Assembly: GCA_964595485.1 (NCBI GenBank)
Contig: CAZQQN010000024.1
Span: forward strand, 1 to 43,934
Direction of reading: 5' to 3'
Source of the DNA: CAZQQN01 sp964595485
Lineage (GTDB): Bacteria > Bacteroidota > Bacteroidia > CAILMK01 > CAYYUA01
DNA length: 43,934 bases
Positions 9,017 to 17,155 of the stretch are shown here, piece by piece. The notes below the pieces were generated by a model. It saw only the letters and a program-made list of their open reading frames with translations, did no database searches and was not told the origin of the DNA. Position 1 is the first letter of the stretch; each line of letters starts with the position of its first letter. The translations under genes were made by a program, and so were the position numbers.

Positions 9017-9802
9017 ATGGTGGTCTTAAAGACAATTTTACGGTTTTTTTGGGCATTCTGGGCATTAGTCGTTTTTCTCATTATGCTTCTTCTCATGACG
9101 CCCCTGTATTTCTCAATATTCTTCATAATGGGGGAAAAGGGTAGTCCTTTTGCCCATAAGGTCTCCACTATTTGGGCCCGTTTATTACTAACGCTTTTTG
9201 CCATCCGGGTTAAAGTACATAATCAAGACCGGCTGGATTATGACCAAACCTATGTTTTCATTTCCAATCATGCGTCTCAATTGGATATACCGACTTGGGC
9301 GATCGCCACTCAACACTTCTTCAAATTTCTCGCAAAGGTCGAGCTTACAAAGATCCCTCTCCTTGGCTATATCATTAAACACCTTTATTTGACTGTAGAT
9401 CGTTACAATGCCAAAGCCCGGGCTGAAAGTAAACAAAAGATGAAAGAATCCTTAATGAACGGTACTAGCGTGGTTATTTTTCCGGAAGGCACGAGAAATC
9501 GCACGGAAGAGTCTGTTAGGCCGTTTTTCAACGGGGCGTTTCAACTTGGTGTTGATTCCGGGTATACTATTGCCGTTTTAACCATTGTTGGCTCATGGGA
9601 CCTTCTGCCGGCTGATTCCCTTTTCCAGTTAAAACCCGGAACCATTCACTGTTATTGGGAAGGGGTTATGCCAACCGAGGGACTTAGCGAACAGGATATT
9701 TCAGTTATCCGGGAAGAGGCTAAAAGATGGATGGAGGAACGGATCGCTGGTAAATCTGAAAAGGTTTACAAGGATTCAGAAACTCAAACCCAATCGGTTT
9801 GA
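9017..9802 (+). CDS. plsC: 1-acyl-sn-glycerol-3-phosphate acyltransferase (PlsC-like)
   Basis: It probably transfers an acyl chain to the sn-2 position of lysophosphatidic acid to form phosphatidic acid at the inner membrane. The 261-residue protein has an N-terminal hydrophobic stretch (about residues 5-38), then the catalytic HX4D motif His85-Asp90 in SNHASQLDIPT, and the substrate-binding FPEGTRNRTEES at 155-166. The order and spacing fit the PlsC family; substrate choice within the family cannot be read from sequence. A promoter element ends six bases before the ATG. It is transcribed away from carB. The next gene, adenine deaminase, is 154 bases on, with a weak AT-rich hairpin between. 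Confidence 0.88.
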   Translation: MVVLKTILRFFWAFWALVVFLIMLLLMTPLYFSIFFIMGEKGSPFAHKVSTIWARLLLTLFAIRVKVHNQDRLDYDQTYVFISNHASQLDIPTWAIATQHFFKFLAKVELTKIPLLGYIIKHLYLTVDRYNAKARAESKQKMKESLMNGTSVVIFPEGTRNRTEESVRPFFNGAFQLGVDSGYTIAVLTIVGSWDLLPADSLFQLKPGTIHCYWEGVMPTEGLSEQDISVIREEAKRWMEERIAGKSEKVYKDSETQTQSV

Positions 9803-9872
9803 AAAAAAGTTGATGTGATCAAGGTTCATCCTTTTTGTAGCGTTTTTCTAACACCGCTAAAGGAAGAAAAAT

Positions 9873-9892
9873 GCTAAAAATAATTTTTTAGC
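9873..9892 (+). promoter_or_regulatory. AT-rich hairpin between plsC and the adenine deaminase gene
   Basis: GCTAAAAA (9873-9880), a four-base loop TAAT and TTTTTAGC (9885-9892) form a perfect eight-pair stem 64 bases before the adenine deaminase ATG. The stem is mostly A-T pairs and no T-run follows, so it is a poor terminator. It may be a leader structure or chance. Confidence 0.25.
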
Positions 9893-9956
9893 CTCAATCA
9901 AATTTGGGAAGTGTGTAAACATTAGACAAGTTTGCATAAAAATAGCAGCAAATTAT

Positions 9957-11600
9957 ATGGCTAAAAAGCAAAGACAAGTTCAGGGAAACTTTGTGGACGT
10001 GGTTAAAGGAGAAATCTATCCTGCTGCCGTTACTATCCAGGGCGATACAATCCAAAAAATTGAAAAGCAGGATGCTGAGTATGAGCAGTATATCATGCCT
10101 GGTTTAATTGATGCCCATGTCCATATTGAAAGTTCGATGCTGATCCCCTCCGAGTTTGCGCGCTTAGCTGTGGTTCATGGAACAATAGGTACCGTGTCAG
10201 ACCCGCATGAGATCGGTAATGTAATAGGGACTGAAGGAGTTGAGTACATGATTGACAATGGTAAAAAGGTGCCATTCTACTTCAATTTCGGTGCTCCATC
10301 CTGTGTGCCAGCCACACCTTTTGAAACCGCAGGAGCGGAAATTGGCCCGGATGCTATATCAGATTTATTGAAAAGGGATGATATTAAGTATTTATCGGAA
10401 ATGATGAATTATCCCGGTGTTATCAATAAAGATGAGGAAGTATGGAAGAAGCTGATGGTGGCCAAAAAGCTTCAAAAGCCTATGGATGGTCATTCACCCG
10501 GTATTAGAGGTGAAGAAGCCAGGAAATATATAGAAGCTGGAATCTCTACAGATCATGAATGCTATACCAAGGATGAAGCGCTTGACAAACTCAAATATGG
10601 GATGAATATCATCATCAGGGAAGGAAGTGCTGCTAAAAATTTTGAAGCTTTGATCAATCTTGTTGATGAATTCCCCGAAAAGATCATGTTCTGTTCCGAT
10701 GATAAGCACCCCGATGACTTGGTTAAAAACCATATCAACGAACTATTGCGAAGGGCCATCAATGATGAAGGACTGGATACTATGAAGGTAATAAAGGCGG
10801 CAACTCAGAATCCGGTTAATCATTACGGTCTTGAATGTGGTTTAGCCCAGGAAGGGGATAAGGCCAATTTCATTGTAGTCGATAACCTGGAGCATTTCGG
10901 TGTAAAGCAAACTTATATTGATGGTCAGGTAGTGGCTGAAGATGGTAAAACCAAAATCAAACCAGTAAAAGAAAAGCCTATCAATAATTTTGAGAATGAC
11001 GCTATTGATACCAGCGACATTAGCATCTTTGCAGATTCGGATTGGGTGCAGGCAATCCTTCCTCAGGATGGCGAATTAGTAACAATGGGGGAAAAAGCTC
11101 AGATAATCCAAAAGAAAGGCTATGCCTATAGCAACCCGGATGAGGATGTTTTAAAAATTGTTGCCGTTAACCGTTATGAAGATGAAGAGCCAGCTGTAGC
11201 GTTCATAAAGAATTTTGGACTAAAGGAAGGAGCCATAGCATCCAGTGTGGCCCATGATAGCCACAATGTGCTGGCGGTAGGTGTGAATGATGAGGATATT
11301 ACAACGGCTGTGAACCAGGTAATGGCGCATAAAGGAGGTATTTCAGTTGCCTCCGGTGGTAAACAGGACATTTTACCATTGCCTGTGGCAGGGCTGATGA
11401 GTAATGAAGATGGTTCCTGGGTAGCTGAGCAATACGAAGCCTTGGACAAGCAAGCAAAAGATTTCGGGTCTCAATTGACAGCGCCATTCATGACCCTCTC
11501 ATTTATGGGATTATTGGTGATCCCTGAGCTTAAATTAAGTGACCAGGGATTATTTGACAGCAATAACTTCGATTTCACTGAAGTTTTTATGGAGGACTGA
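9957..11600 (+). CDS. ade: Adenine deaminase
   Basis: This amidohydrolase-superfamily enzyme deaminates adenine to hypoxanthine and ammonia in purine salvage, in the cytosol. The 547-residue protein carries the metal-binding HxH pair His54/His56 in MPGLIDAHVHIESSML, then VSDPHEIGNVIG, MDGHSPG with GISTDHEC, and FCSDDKHPDDL. The C-terminal part with KEGAIASSVAHDSHNVLAVG and a glycine-rich SVASGGKQDILPLPVAGLMS is typical of the COG1001 adenine deaminases. Length fits. The lpxH-like gene begins 13 bases after its stop, so the two probably share a transcript, although their pathways are unrelated. Confidence 0.94.
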   Translation: MAKKQRQVQGNFVDVVKGEIYPAAVTIQGDTIQKIEKQDAEYEQYIMPGLIDAHVHIESSMLIPSEFARLAVVHGTIGTVSDPHEIGNVIGTEGVEYMIDNGKKVPFYFNFGAPSCVPATPFETAGAEIGPDAISDLLKRDDIKYLSEMMNYPGVINKDEEVWKKLMVAKKLQKPMDGHSPGIRGEEARKYIEAGISTDHECYTKDEALDKLKYGMNIIIREGSAAKNFEALINLVDEFPEKIMFCSDDKHPDDLVKNHINELLRRAINDEGLDTMKVIKAATQNPVNHYGLECGLAQEGDKANFIVVDNLEHFGVKQTYIDGQVVAEDGKTKIKPVKEKPINNFENDAIDTSDISIFADSDWVQAILPQDGELVTMGEKAQIIQKKGYAYSNPDEDVLKIVAVNRYEDEEPAVAFIKNFGLKEGAIASSVAHDSHNVLAVGVNDEDITTAVNQVMAHKGGISVASGGKQDILPLPVAGLMSNEDGSWVAEQYEALDKQAKDFGSQLTAPFMTLSFMGLLVIPELKLSDQGLFDSNNFDFTEVFMED

Positions 11601-11613
11601 TGATGCCCTGAGC

Positions 11614-12384
11614 ATGGAACACAAAACTGCATCCGAAGACCATAAGATTTATTTTGCCTCTGATTTTCACTTAGGGGTGCCGGATTATGCTTCAAGTTTA
11701 GAAAGGGAAAAGACCATTGTGCGCTGGCTTGATACCATTAGGGAAGATGTTGGGGAGCTTTTCCTGATGGGTGACCTCTTTGATTTTTGGTTTGAATACC
11801 AGCGGGTTGTGCCAAAAGGTTTCACCAGGTTATTGGGTAAATTGGCATTTTTAGCTGACCAGGGTGTTCCAATCCATATTATTAAAGGTAACCATGATCT
11901 TTGGATGAAGGATTATTTGCCGTCTGAGTTTACGGTAAAACTATATGATGATCCTATTTGGGTCAGAATCAACGATAAGGTGTTTTACCTTGCTCATGGT
12001 GATGGCCTTGGTCCGGGAGATAAGGGTTATAAATTCCTTAAAAAGGTTTTTACCAATAAATTCTGTCAGTGGCTGTTTGGGTGTCTTCACCCCAACTGGG
12101 GGATCAGCCTGGCTAATTATTTTTCCAGTATGAGCCGTAACAGCCAGGATGAAGAAGCCAAAGAGGAATTTTTGGGAGAGGACCGGGAATACCTTGTTCA
12201 GCATGCTAAAACCTTGATAAAGGAGAACCAGGTTGATTTTTGTATCTACGGACACCGCCATTACCCAATTCAACTAGATTTAGGCGGTGGTAGCCAATAT
12301 ATCAACCTCGGAGACTGGATTAGTCATTATACCTATGGGGTCTTTGATGGTGATCAGTTACGCCTGGAAACATTCAAAGAGTGA
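11614..12384 (+). CDS. UDP-2,3-diacylglucosamine diphosphatase-like metallophosphoesterase (LpxH-like)
   Basis: It probably cleaves UDP-2,3-diacylglucosamine to lipid X and UMP in lipid A synthesis, at the inner face of the inner membrane. The calcineurin-type motifs are all present in the 256-residue form: Asp17-x-His19 (FASDFHLG), Asp54 (MGDLFDFWFEY), the GNHDLW box at 92-97, AHGDGLGPGDKGYK and YGHRHYP. The open frame extends upstream to 11539, but that would overlap the adenine deaminase gene and add unlike residues; the ATG at 11614 gives a natural MEHKTASEDHKIYFASDF start 13 bases after the previous stop. Assignment to LpxH rather than another phosphoesterase rests on motif pattern and the Gram-negative context. 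Confidence 0.85.
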   Translation: MEHKTASEDHKIYFASDFHLGVPDYASSLEREKTIVRWLDTIREDVGELFLMGDLFDFWFEYQRVVPKGFTRLLGKLAFLADQGVPIHIIKGNHDLWMKDYLPSEFTVKLYDDPIWVRINDKVFYLAHGDGLGPGDKGYKFLKKVFTNKFCQWLFGCLHPNWGISLANYFSSMSRNSQDEEAKEEFLGEDREYLVQHAKTLIKENQVDFCIYGHRHYPIQLDLGGGSQYINLGDWISHYTYGVFDGDQLRLETFKE

Positions 12385-12541
12385 CACAGGATAATTAACC
12401 AATGAGTATCATTATTCCATAGCTCAGGCAAGCTTTTCCTGTAATTGATAATTGTACTGATTATTTGAATTTGGATTGTATGAAGCTTTTATTATTACTG
12501 TTGAAAAAATTTCAATTATTCGCCCCAGTATCAAAAGGTTT

Positions 12542-12549
12542 TAATTTTG
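12542..12549 (+). promoter_or_regulatory. Candidate -7 element before the first glycosyltransferase gene
   Basis: TAATTTTG matches TAnnTTTG and lies 39 bases before the ATG. No good -33 element was found. An AGGA at 12577-12580, eight bases before the ATG, is a plausible ribosome-binding site. Confidence 0.4.
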
Positions 12550-12588
12550 ATCCTTTACTTCCTAAAATTCTCTTGAAGGAATAGAGTC

Positions 12589-13326
12589 ATGACATTTAGC
12601 ACACTATCTATTATTATCCCAGCTTACAATGAGGAAAAATTTATTAAGACCATTCTGGATAGTGTAACATCTGTAGAGCTGTCTTACGGGGTTGAAAAGG
12701 AGATTGTGGTTGTAAATGACCATTCTGAGGATAATACGAAAGGCAAGGTTGAGGAATTCATAGAGCTTTACCCGCAAAGTAATATTCAACTTTTTAACCA
12801 TGAAACCAATGAAGGAAAAGGGGCTGCGCTCCATACTGGTATTAATGAGGCTAAGGGGGATTTGATCATAGTTCAGGATGCGGATCTGGAATACGACCCA
12901 AGGGAGTTCAACAACCTTTTGAAGCCTATCATTGAGGGTGCTGCTGATGTAGTATATGGTTCCCGTTTTATGGGAGGTTATCCCCACCGGGTTTTATTCT
13001 TCTGGCACTCCATAGGTAACGCTTTTTTGACTTTTATTTCAAATGCTTTTACCAACCTTAACTTGACTGACATGGAGACTTGCTATAAATTGTTCCGGGC
13101 GGATATCCTGAAGCAACTGGATTTAAGGGAAAAGCAATTTGGTTTTGAGCCCGAGGTGACTGCTAAAATGGCAAGGTTTGAGGACATCCGGGTATACGAG
13201 GTTGGTATCTCTTATTATGGGCGTACTTACAAAGAAGGCAAGAAAATAACGTGGAAAGATGGTTTAAGAGCTATCTACTGCATCTTGAAATATAATTTAT
13301 TCAGTAAAAACTTTAAGAAAACATAA
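12589..13326 (+). CDS. Family 2 glycosyltransferase, soluble dolichyl-phosphate-mannose-synthase-like
   Basis: It probably transfers a sugar from a nucleotide donor to a lipid or glycan acceptor at the cytosolic side of the inner membrane. The 245-residue protein has the GT-A opening LSIIIPAYNEEKFI, the donor-site VVNDHSEDNT (about 42-50), GKGAALHTGINEAKGD, and the DxD metal site Asp97-Ala-Asp99 in VQDADLEYDP. The segment DMETCYKLFR and GFEPEVTAK match the polyprenyl-phosphate-sugar synthase branch. It lacks the C-terminal membrane helices seen in the second copy at 15169. Donor and acceptor are unknown. It has a possible promoter and ribosome-binding site of its own, and faces a membrane protein gene convergently. 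Confidence 0.85.
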   Translation: MTFSTLSIIIPAYNEEKFIKTILDSVTSVELSYGVEKEIVVVNDHSEDNTKGKVEEFIELYPQSNIQLFNHETNEGKGAALHTGINEAKGDLIIVQDADLEYDPREFNNLLKPIIEGAADVVYGSRFMGGYPHRVLFFWHSIGNAFLTFISNAFTNLNLTDMETCYKLFRADILKQLDLREKQFGFEPEVTAKMARFEDIRVYEVGISYYGRTYKEGKKITWKDGLRAIYCILKYNLFSKNFKKT

Positions 13327-13379
13327 CCAGGGCTAATACTTTGATTCAAGGTTATGGCAAGCTTATTTTAACTAACTTG

Positions 13380-14672
13380 CTATTTTGTAATCTGATTCAT
13401 GAGATATTCCCAACTCCAGCTTTCCCCCATGAAACATTCCGGGTACTTATAGGATAAGATCAATTCAAAAGTTATAAAAGTTGCAAGGATTACTATCAGT
13501 AGCCATTTCATAAGACTTTTGAAGGTTAAATGGTTCATGAAGTGGGCAAATGGAAAAGCTAAAAAGGGGAAAAATTCTACGAAAGAACGCTGTCCGAAAC
13601 TGCAGCCAAAATGCCATACATACCAAGAAGAGAAAAGGTATGTTAATACAATGAAACCAAGGGTTATGAGCACAGCATTCCAGCGGTCTTTAAAAAATTG
13701 CCAGGCAGTAGCGATTAAACAAAGTAAAACAACCGGGGCATTGGGTAATAAACCATTATGCGGATTGAATAAGACATTCAGGATCTGAGGATTATTCCAA
13801 TTATCAAACCCTCTGTGACCATAGGAATAATAAATAATACTGCCGGACAAGTCGTACCAATAGGCAAATTGCGGTAGCCATGGTATAAAAAATAAACCCA
13901 CAATAACCAGCAGGTACCTGGGAGTTAATAAAAGCTGAAAGCGCTTTATAGTATTATCCCAACTCCCAGCATTTAGAAATACAATTAAGAATAGCAGAAT
14001 CACATTTGTTGGACGTATTAAAACCAATAGACCAGAAAGGAGACCGATTAATGAAGCTTTACCGATTTTTGGATCTCGGAAAAATTTATCAGCCAGGTAA
14101 AATAGGCATACCACTATTGTGAAACTATACATGTGGCTCATACCATTTTCGTCTATTGCGTAGTAGTATGTGTTAGTGCCCAAAATAATTGCAAGGATAG
14201 TTATGCCAGCGTTGATATAAGAAATACCATTTTTCCTTAAATACAGGTATAGCAAAATGATGGCTATCGCAAAGTAGAAACCTGCTGCATAATTTATGGC
14301 CTTGTAATAAGGTGACGTGAATCCATTTGCCTTGTGCTCTGATGATTTGGCGTAAAGATGAGCCATTCCGTAAAAGGGGGACCATAGCAGTGCTAGCCCG
14401 CAGCTGAATTGGTTATTGATCTTATTTTCCTCCAGGTCTAAATGGAAGCCCGTTCCCATTTTTTCATCAATTGAATCCGGCAGGGATCGGGTATCAAAAT
14501 CATAAAGGGTGTAAGCAGGAAGGTATATGTAGTAGCCAGATTTATCCGACCATAATTCTGACCGGTAATGGAACCTGCTGTAATCCTCATGTTTATCAAG
14601 CCCTAAATAGCTGATCAGGCCAAATAAACCGATAAAAACCAGCAAGTACCTTATTTTGAATAGCTTTTTCAT
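13380..14672 (-). CDS. Polytopic membrane protein, glycosyltransferase-C-like
   Basis: This 430-residue protein has one N-terminal helix (about 9-26), a roughly 100-residue non-membrane loop rich in charged and aromatic residues (SRFHYRSELWSDKSGYYIYL), and then some ten hydrophobic segments to the C-terminus. The layout, with a large first outside loop carrying acidic residues, resembles lipid-linked sugar transferases of the GT-C fold (the PMT/ArnT type), but I see no motif that fixes the family. It is transcribed against the neighbouring glycosyltransferase gene with 53 bases between the two ends. Role in glycan transfer is inferred from fold pattern and neighbours. Confidence 0.6.
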   Translation of the reverse strand: MKKLFKIRYLLVFIGLFGLISYLGLDKHEDYSRFHYRSELWSDKSGYYIYLPAYTLYDFDTRSLPDSIDEKMGTGFHLDLEENKINNQFSCGLALLWSPFYGMAHLYAKSSEHKANGFTSPYYKAINYAAGFYFAIAIILLYLYLRKNGISYINAGITILAIILGTNTYYYAIDENGMSHMYSFTIVVCLFYLADKFFRDPKIGKASLIGLLSGLLVLIRPTNVILLFLIVFLNAGSWDNTIKRFQLLLTPRYLLVIVGLFFIPWLPQFAYWYDLSGSIIYYSYGHRGFDNWNNPQILNVLFNPHNGLLPNAPVVLLCLIATAWQFFKDRWNAVLITLGFIVLTYLFSSWYVWHFGCSFGQRSFVEFFPFLAFPFAHFMNHLTFKSLMKWLLIVILATFITFELILSYKYPECFMGESWSWEYLMNQITK

Positions 14673-15061
14673 TGAACCTTGTTAAGGGTTTACTTTCTTA
14701 AGCTAAGCACCGGTATAATTAGCTTGCAAAGCTATTTATTAAAGAATAAAAAGATTTCTTGTTTTGGTACCTTTTTTTCTGTTTGATAAACAGTTTAGGA
14801 GGCATTTACTATGGTAATATCGCCCTGTAATGTTAATACCCTTTTCAAAGGGATCGCTAATTTGACTACACGGAAAAACATGGTTTGCCTCGGGTTTCCC
14901 ATCTCATTTGATTGCTTTTTACCCGGATATTCGCGCTATAAATGGCCAATTGATTTTTTGGTAAAAAACCGATCACTGTGAATCCGGCCTATCGAGGACA
15001 ATTAATCATAGGTAATCAATCACTACTTCCATTTATTAAATAAAAGACAGAACTGCTTTAA

Positions 15062-15075
15062 TTTAGTTAACTAAA
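15062..15075. promoter_or_regulatory. Perfect 14-base palindrome, possible operator
   Basis: TTTAGTTAACTAAA is fully self-complementary. It lies 63 bases upstream of the TAATTTTG element that precedes the glycan run at 15169, a location that would suit an upstream activator or repressor site. Its AT-rich make-up means chance is possible. Confidence 0.35.
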
Positions 15076-15137
15076 CCCATTACTTAGCCTGTTACTCAAG
15101 AGGCTGGCTCTCGAATTCTCAAATGCAGAAATTGGAT

Positions 15138-15145
15138 TAATTTTG
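15138..15145 (+). promoter_or_regulatory. Candidate -7 element for the 15169-19609 glycan run
   Basis: TAATTTTG matches TAnnTTTG and ends 23 bases before the first ATG of the run. No clear TTTG lies 17-23 bases upstream. Confidence 0.4.
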
Positions 15146-15168
15146 TCCTGAATTGCTAAAGTGCTTTT

Positions 15169-16131
15169 ATGACAAAAATATCAGTGGTCATCCCTATCCT
15201 GAACGAGGAGGACAATATAGTGCCCCTTTTTGATCATCTTCGTGATGCCTTGCAGGGTATTGATTATGAGGTTATTTTAGTAGATGATGGAAGCACTGAT
15301 AATAGTGTTGAGGAAATAAAAAAGTATAGCGATGAACGTTTCAAGCTTCTTAAGTTCCGAATGAATTATGGCCAAAGTTCTGCCATGGCGGCCGGAATAG
15401 ATGAATCCTCAGGTGAGTATGTTGTAACCATTGATGGTGATCTTCAGAATGATCCGAATGATATTCCCATGCTTCTTGAGAAAATTGAAAAAGAGGATTG
15501 GGATATGATTGCCGGTTACAGAAAGAACCGGAAAGACGCAATGATTTTGCGCAAAATACCGAGTAATATTGCCAATTATATTATTCGAAAAATGACCGGC
15601 GTCCAAATCAAAGATTATGGTTGTACCCTGAAAATTATCAAAAAGGAGATTGCCAGAGACATTGGTTTATACGGTGAATTACACCGTTTTATTCCAGCGC
15701 TTGCAAAACAAGCGGGTGCAAGTATAGCACAGGTTGATGTGAATCACTATGAACGACAAGCCGGGGAAACAAAATATGGCCTTGGGAGGTCTTTCAAGGT
15801 ACTTAGCGATTTACTTTTAATCTTATTTTTACAACGCTTCATGCAAAAACCTATGCATATTTTTGGTTTAATCGGGTTTACAGCCTTTTTCTTTGGGGCG
15901 ATTATCAATTTCTATCTATTGGGTTTAAAAATAGCGGGAATGGATATATGGGGTAAACCCCTTTTGATCCTTGGCGTTATATTCCTTATTGGGGGCATTC
16001 AATTCCTGACTATTGGTTTATTCCTTGAAGTCCTTATTCGGACTTATTTTGAATCTCAAAACAAAAAGACCTATCGCATAAGGGAAGTTTTTGTGGGGAA
16101 TAAAAAAGAAATGGTTAATCAAAATGACTAA
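15169..16131 (+). CDS. Membrane-bound family 2 glycosyltransferase (polyprenyl-phosphate sugar synthase, DPM1/GtrB-like)
   Basis: It probably loads a sugar onto undecaprenyl phosphate on the cytosolic face of the inner membrane. The 320-residue protein opens with ISVVIPILNEEDNI, has LVDDGSTDNS (about 38-46), the DxD site Asp89-Gly-Asp91 in TIDGDLQNDP, and the acceptor-end motif ERQAGETKYG near residue 205. Two hydrophobic segments follow at about 228-260 and 263-295, as in GtrB-type enzymes that anchor as oligomers. The last eight bases overlap the sulfotransferase gene (ATGACTAA), so the two are translationally linked. Donor sugar is unknown. Confidence 0.88.
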   Translation: MTKISVVIPILNEEDNIVPLFDHLRDALQGIDYEVILVDDGSTDNSVEEIKKYSDERFKLLKFRMNYGQSSAMAAGIDESSGEYVVTIDGDLQNDPNDIPMLLEKIEKEDWDMIAGYRKNRKDAMILRKIPSNIANYIIRKMTGVQIKDYGCTLKIIKKEIARDIGLYGELHRFIPALAKQAGASIAQVDVNHYERQAGETKYGLGRSFKVLSDLLLILFLQRFMQKPMHIFGLIGFTAFFFGAIINFYLLGLKIAGMDIWGKPLLILGVIFLIGGIQFLTIGLFLEVLIRTYFESQNKKTYRIREVFVGNKKEMVNQND

Positions 16132-17155
16132 TCATTCAGGGCTTCAATCCCCACCTTCATTGTTTTTTATCCTTGGCAGGGGTCGATCAGGTACAACACT
16201 TCTTTCCAGGATCCTATCTGCCCATTCTCAGGTTACGGTGGCTCCGGAGGGTTTTTTCATCATGAGTTTATGGCCAAAGTACCGCAATGTCAAATGGAGT
16301 TCAAACGCCATAGATTCATTTTGTGATGACCTTCACCTTGAAAACCGAATTAAGACCTGGGAATTGCCAAAGGCCACGCTTAAAAAGGAGATCCTGGCTG
16401 CTTCCTCTGAAACAAATCTTACTTTTCAATATGTTTGCAGGCTTGTCTACAAGGTTTATGCTGAGAATTTGAAAGGCCCTGTCGTATGGGTTGGTGATAA
16501 AAACCCTCATTATGCATTGTTTACCAATGATATCATGCATATTTTTCCCGAAGCACCTGTTATTTACCTTTCAAGGGATTACCTCACGAATATCCAGTCA
16601 TACCAAAATGTCCCCTTCGACTTGCAAGACTCCGTAGCATTGGCATACCGTTGGAAAATGTACAATGATGCCATTATTAATGGCAAAAAAGGGAGGGACA
16701 ATAATTTTTATAACTTGCCATTTGAAAATCTTCTGAATGATCCGCAGGAAGAGCTTTCAGCTGTTTGTAAATTTTTAGGCATACCTTATGAACCCGAAAT
16801 GCTTTCATTTCACCAAAATGAACCTGCCAATTTCTATGGTAAGGATAGCCCCTGGTTTGATAAGCTTAGCAATCCGATAAATCCGGGTGAATCCAAAAAA
16901 GAAGTTGATTTACCCAAATCTGCTATGCCAGTAATTCATAAGATTTGTTTGAGTACCGCACAGCAGTTGGGCTATACTAACAAATGGAAAAGTTTAAGGC
17001 GGTTAAGCTTTGTCCAACGCTTATACCTGGTGACCGGCTTTTTAAAGGCGTGGGGGATGGTTTTCCTCGAAAAGCTTTTGTTTTACTATTTGCCCTTGCC
17101 TTTGAAAATGTTTATCGTCAATAAATACCGGGAGGGTACAGGAGGCAGGATATGA
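16124..17155 (+). CDS. Sulfotransferase-family protein
   Basis: It probably moves a sulfo group from PAPS to a sugar or other acceptor. The 343-residue product, from the ATG at 16124, has the 5'-phosphosulfate loop GRGRSGTTLLSR (18-29) and a 3'-phosphate site with Arg151 and Ser159 in YLSRDYLTNIQSY; the eight-residue Arg-to-Ser spacing is that of known PAPS sulfotransferases. An upstream in-frame ATG-less extension exists, but starting at 16124 gives the P-loop at the usual distance and an eight-base overlap with the preceding gene. It ends with an ATGA overlap into the next gene. A hydrophobic C-terminal stretch may help membrane association. The acceptor is unknown. Confidence 0.82.
   Translation: MTNHSGLQSPPSLFFILGRGRSGTTLLSRILSAHSQVTVAPEGFFIMSLWPKYRNVKWSSNAIDSFCDDLHLENRIKTWELPKATLKKEILAASSETNLTFQYVCRLVYKVYAENLKGPVVWVGDKNPHYALFTNDIMHIFPEAPVIYLSRDYLTNIQSYQNVPFDLQDSVALAYRWKMYNDAIINGKKGRDNNFYNLPFENLLNDPQEELSAVCKFLGIPYEPEMLSFHQNEPANFYGKDSPWFDKLSNPINPGESKKEVDLPKSAMPVIHKICLSTAQQLGYTNKWKSLRRLSFVQRLYLVTGFLKAWGMVFLEKLLFYYLPLPLKMFIVNKYREGTGGRI

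Larger units (their letters stand above)
14673..15168. other. 496-base divergent intergenic region
   Basis: No gene was found. It holds a perfect 14-base palindrome at 15062-15075, two short perfect hairpins (CTGTTT/AAACAG at 14779-14793 and CCCTTT/AAAGGG at 14839-14852), and a TAATTTTG promoter half at 15138-15145. Both flanking genes read outwards, so their promoters should lie here. Confidence 0.7.

Noticed and set aside
11539..11613. A 25-codon upstream extension of the LpxH-like gene
   Set aside because: It would overlap the adenine deaminase gene by 62 bases; the ATG at 11614 gives the usual distance to the first metal motif.
12604..12987. A 127-codon minus-strand frame inside the first glycosyltransferase gene
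   Set aside because: The plus-strand frame carries the GT-A and DxD motifs; the reverse frame has none.
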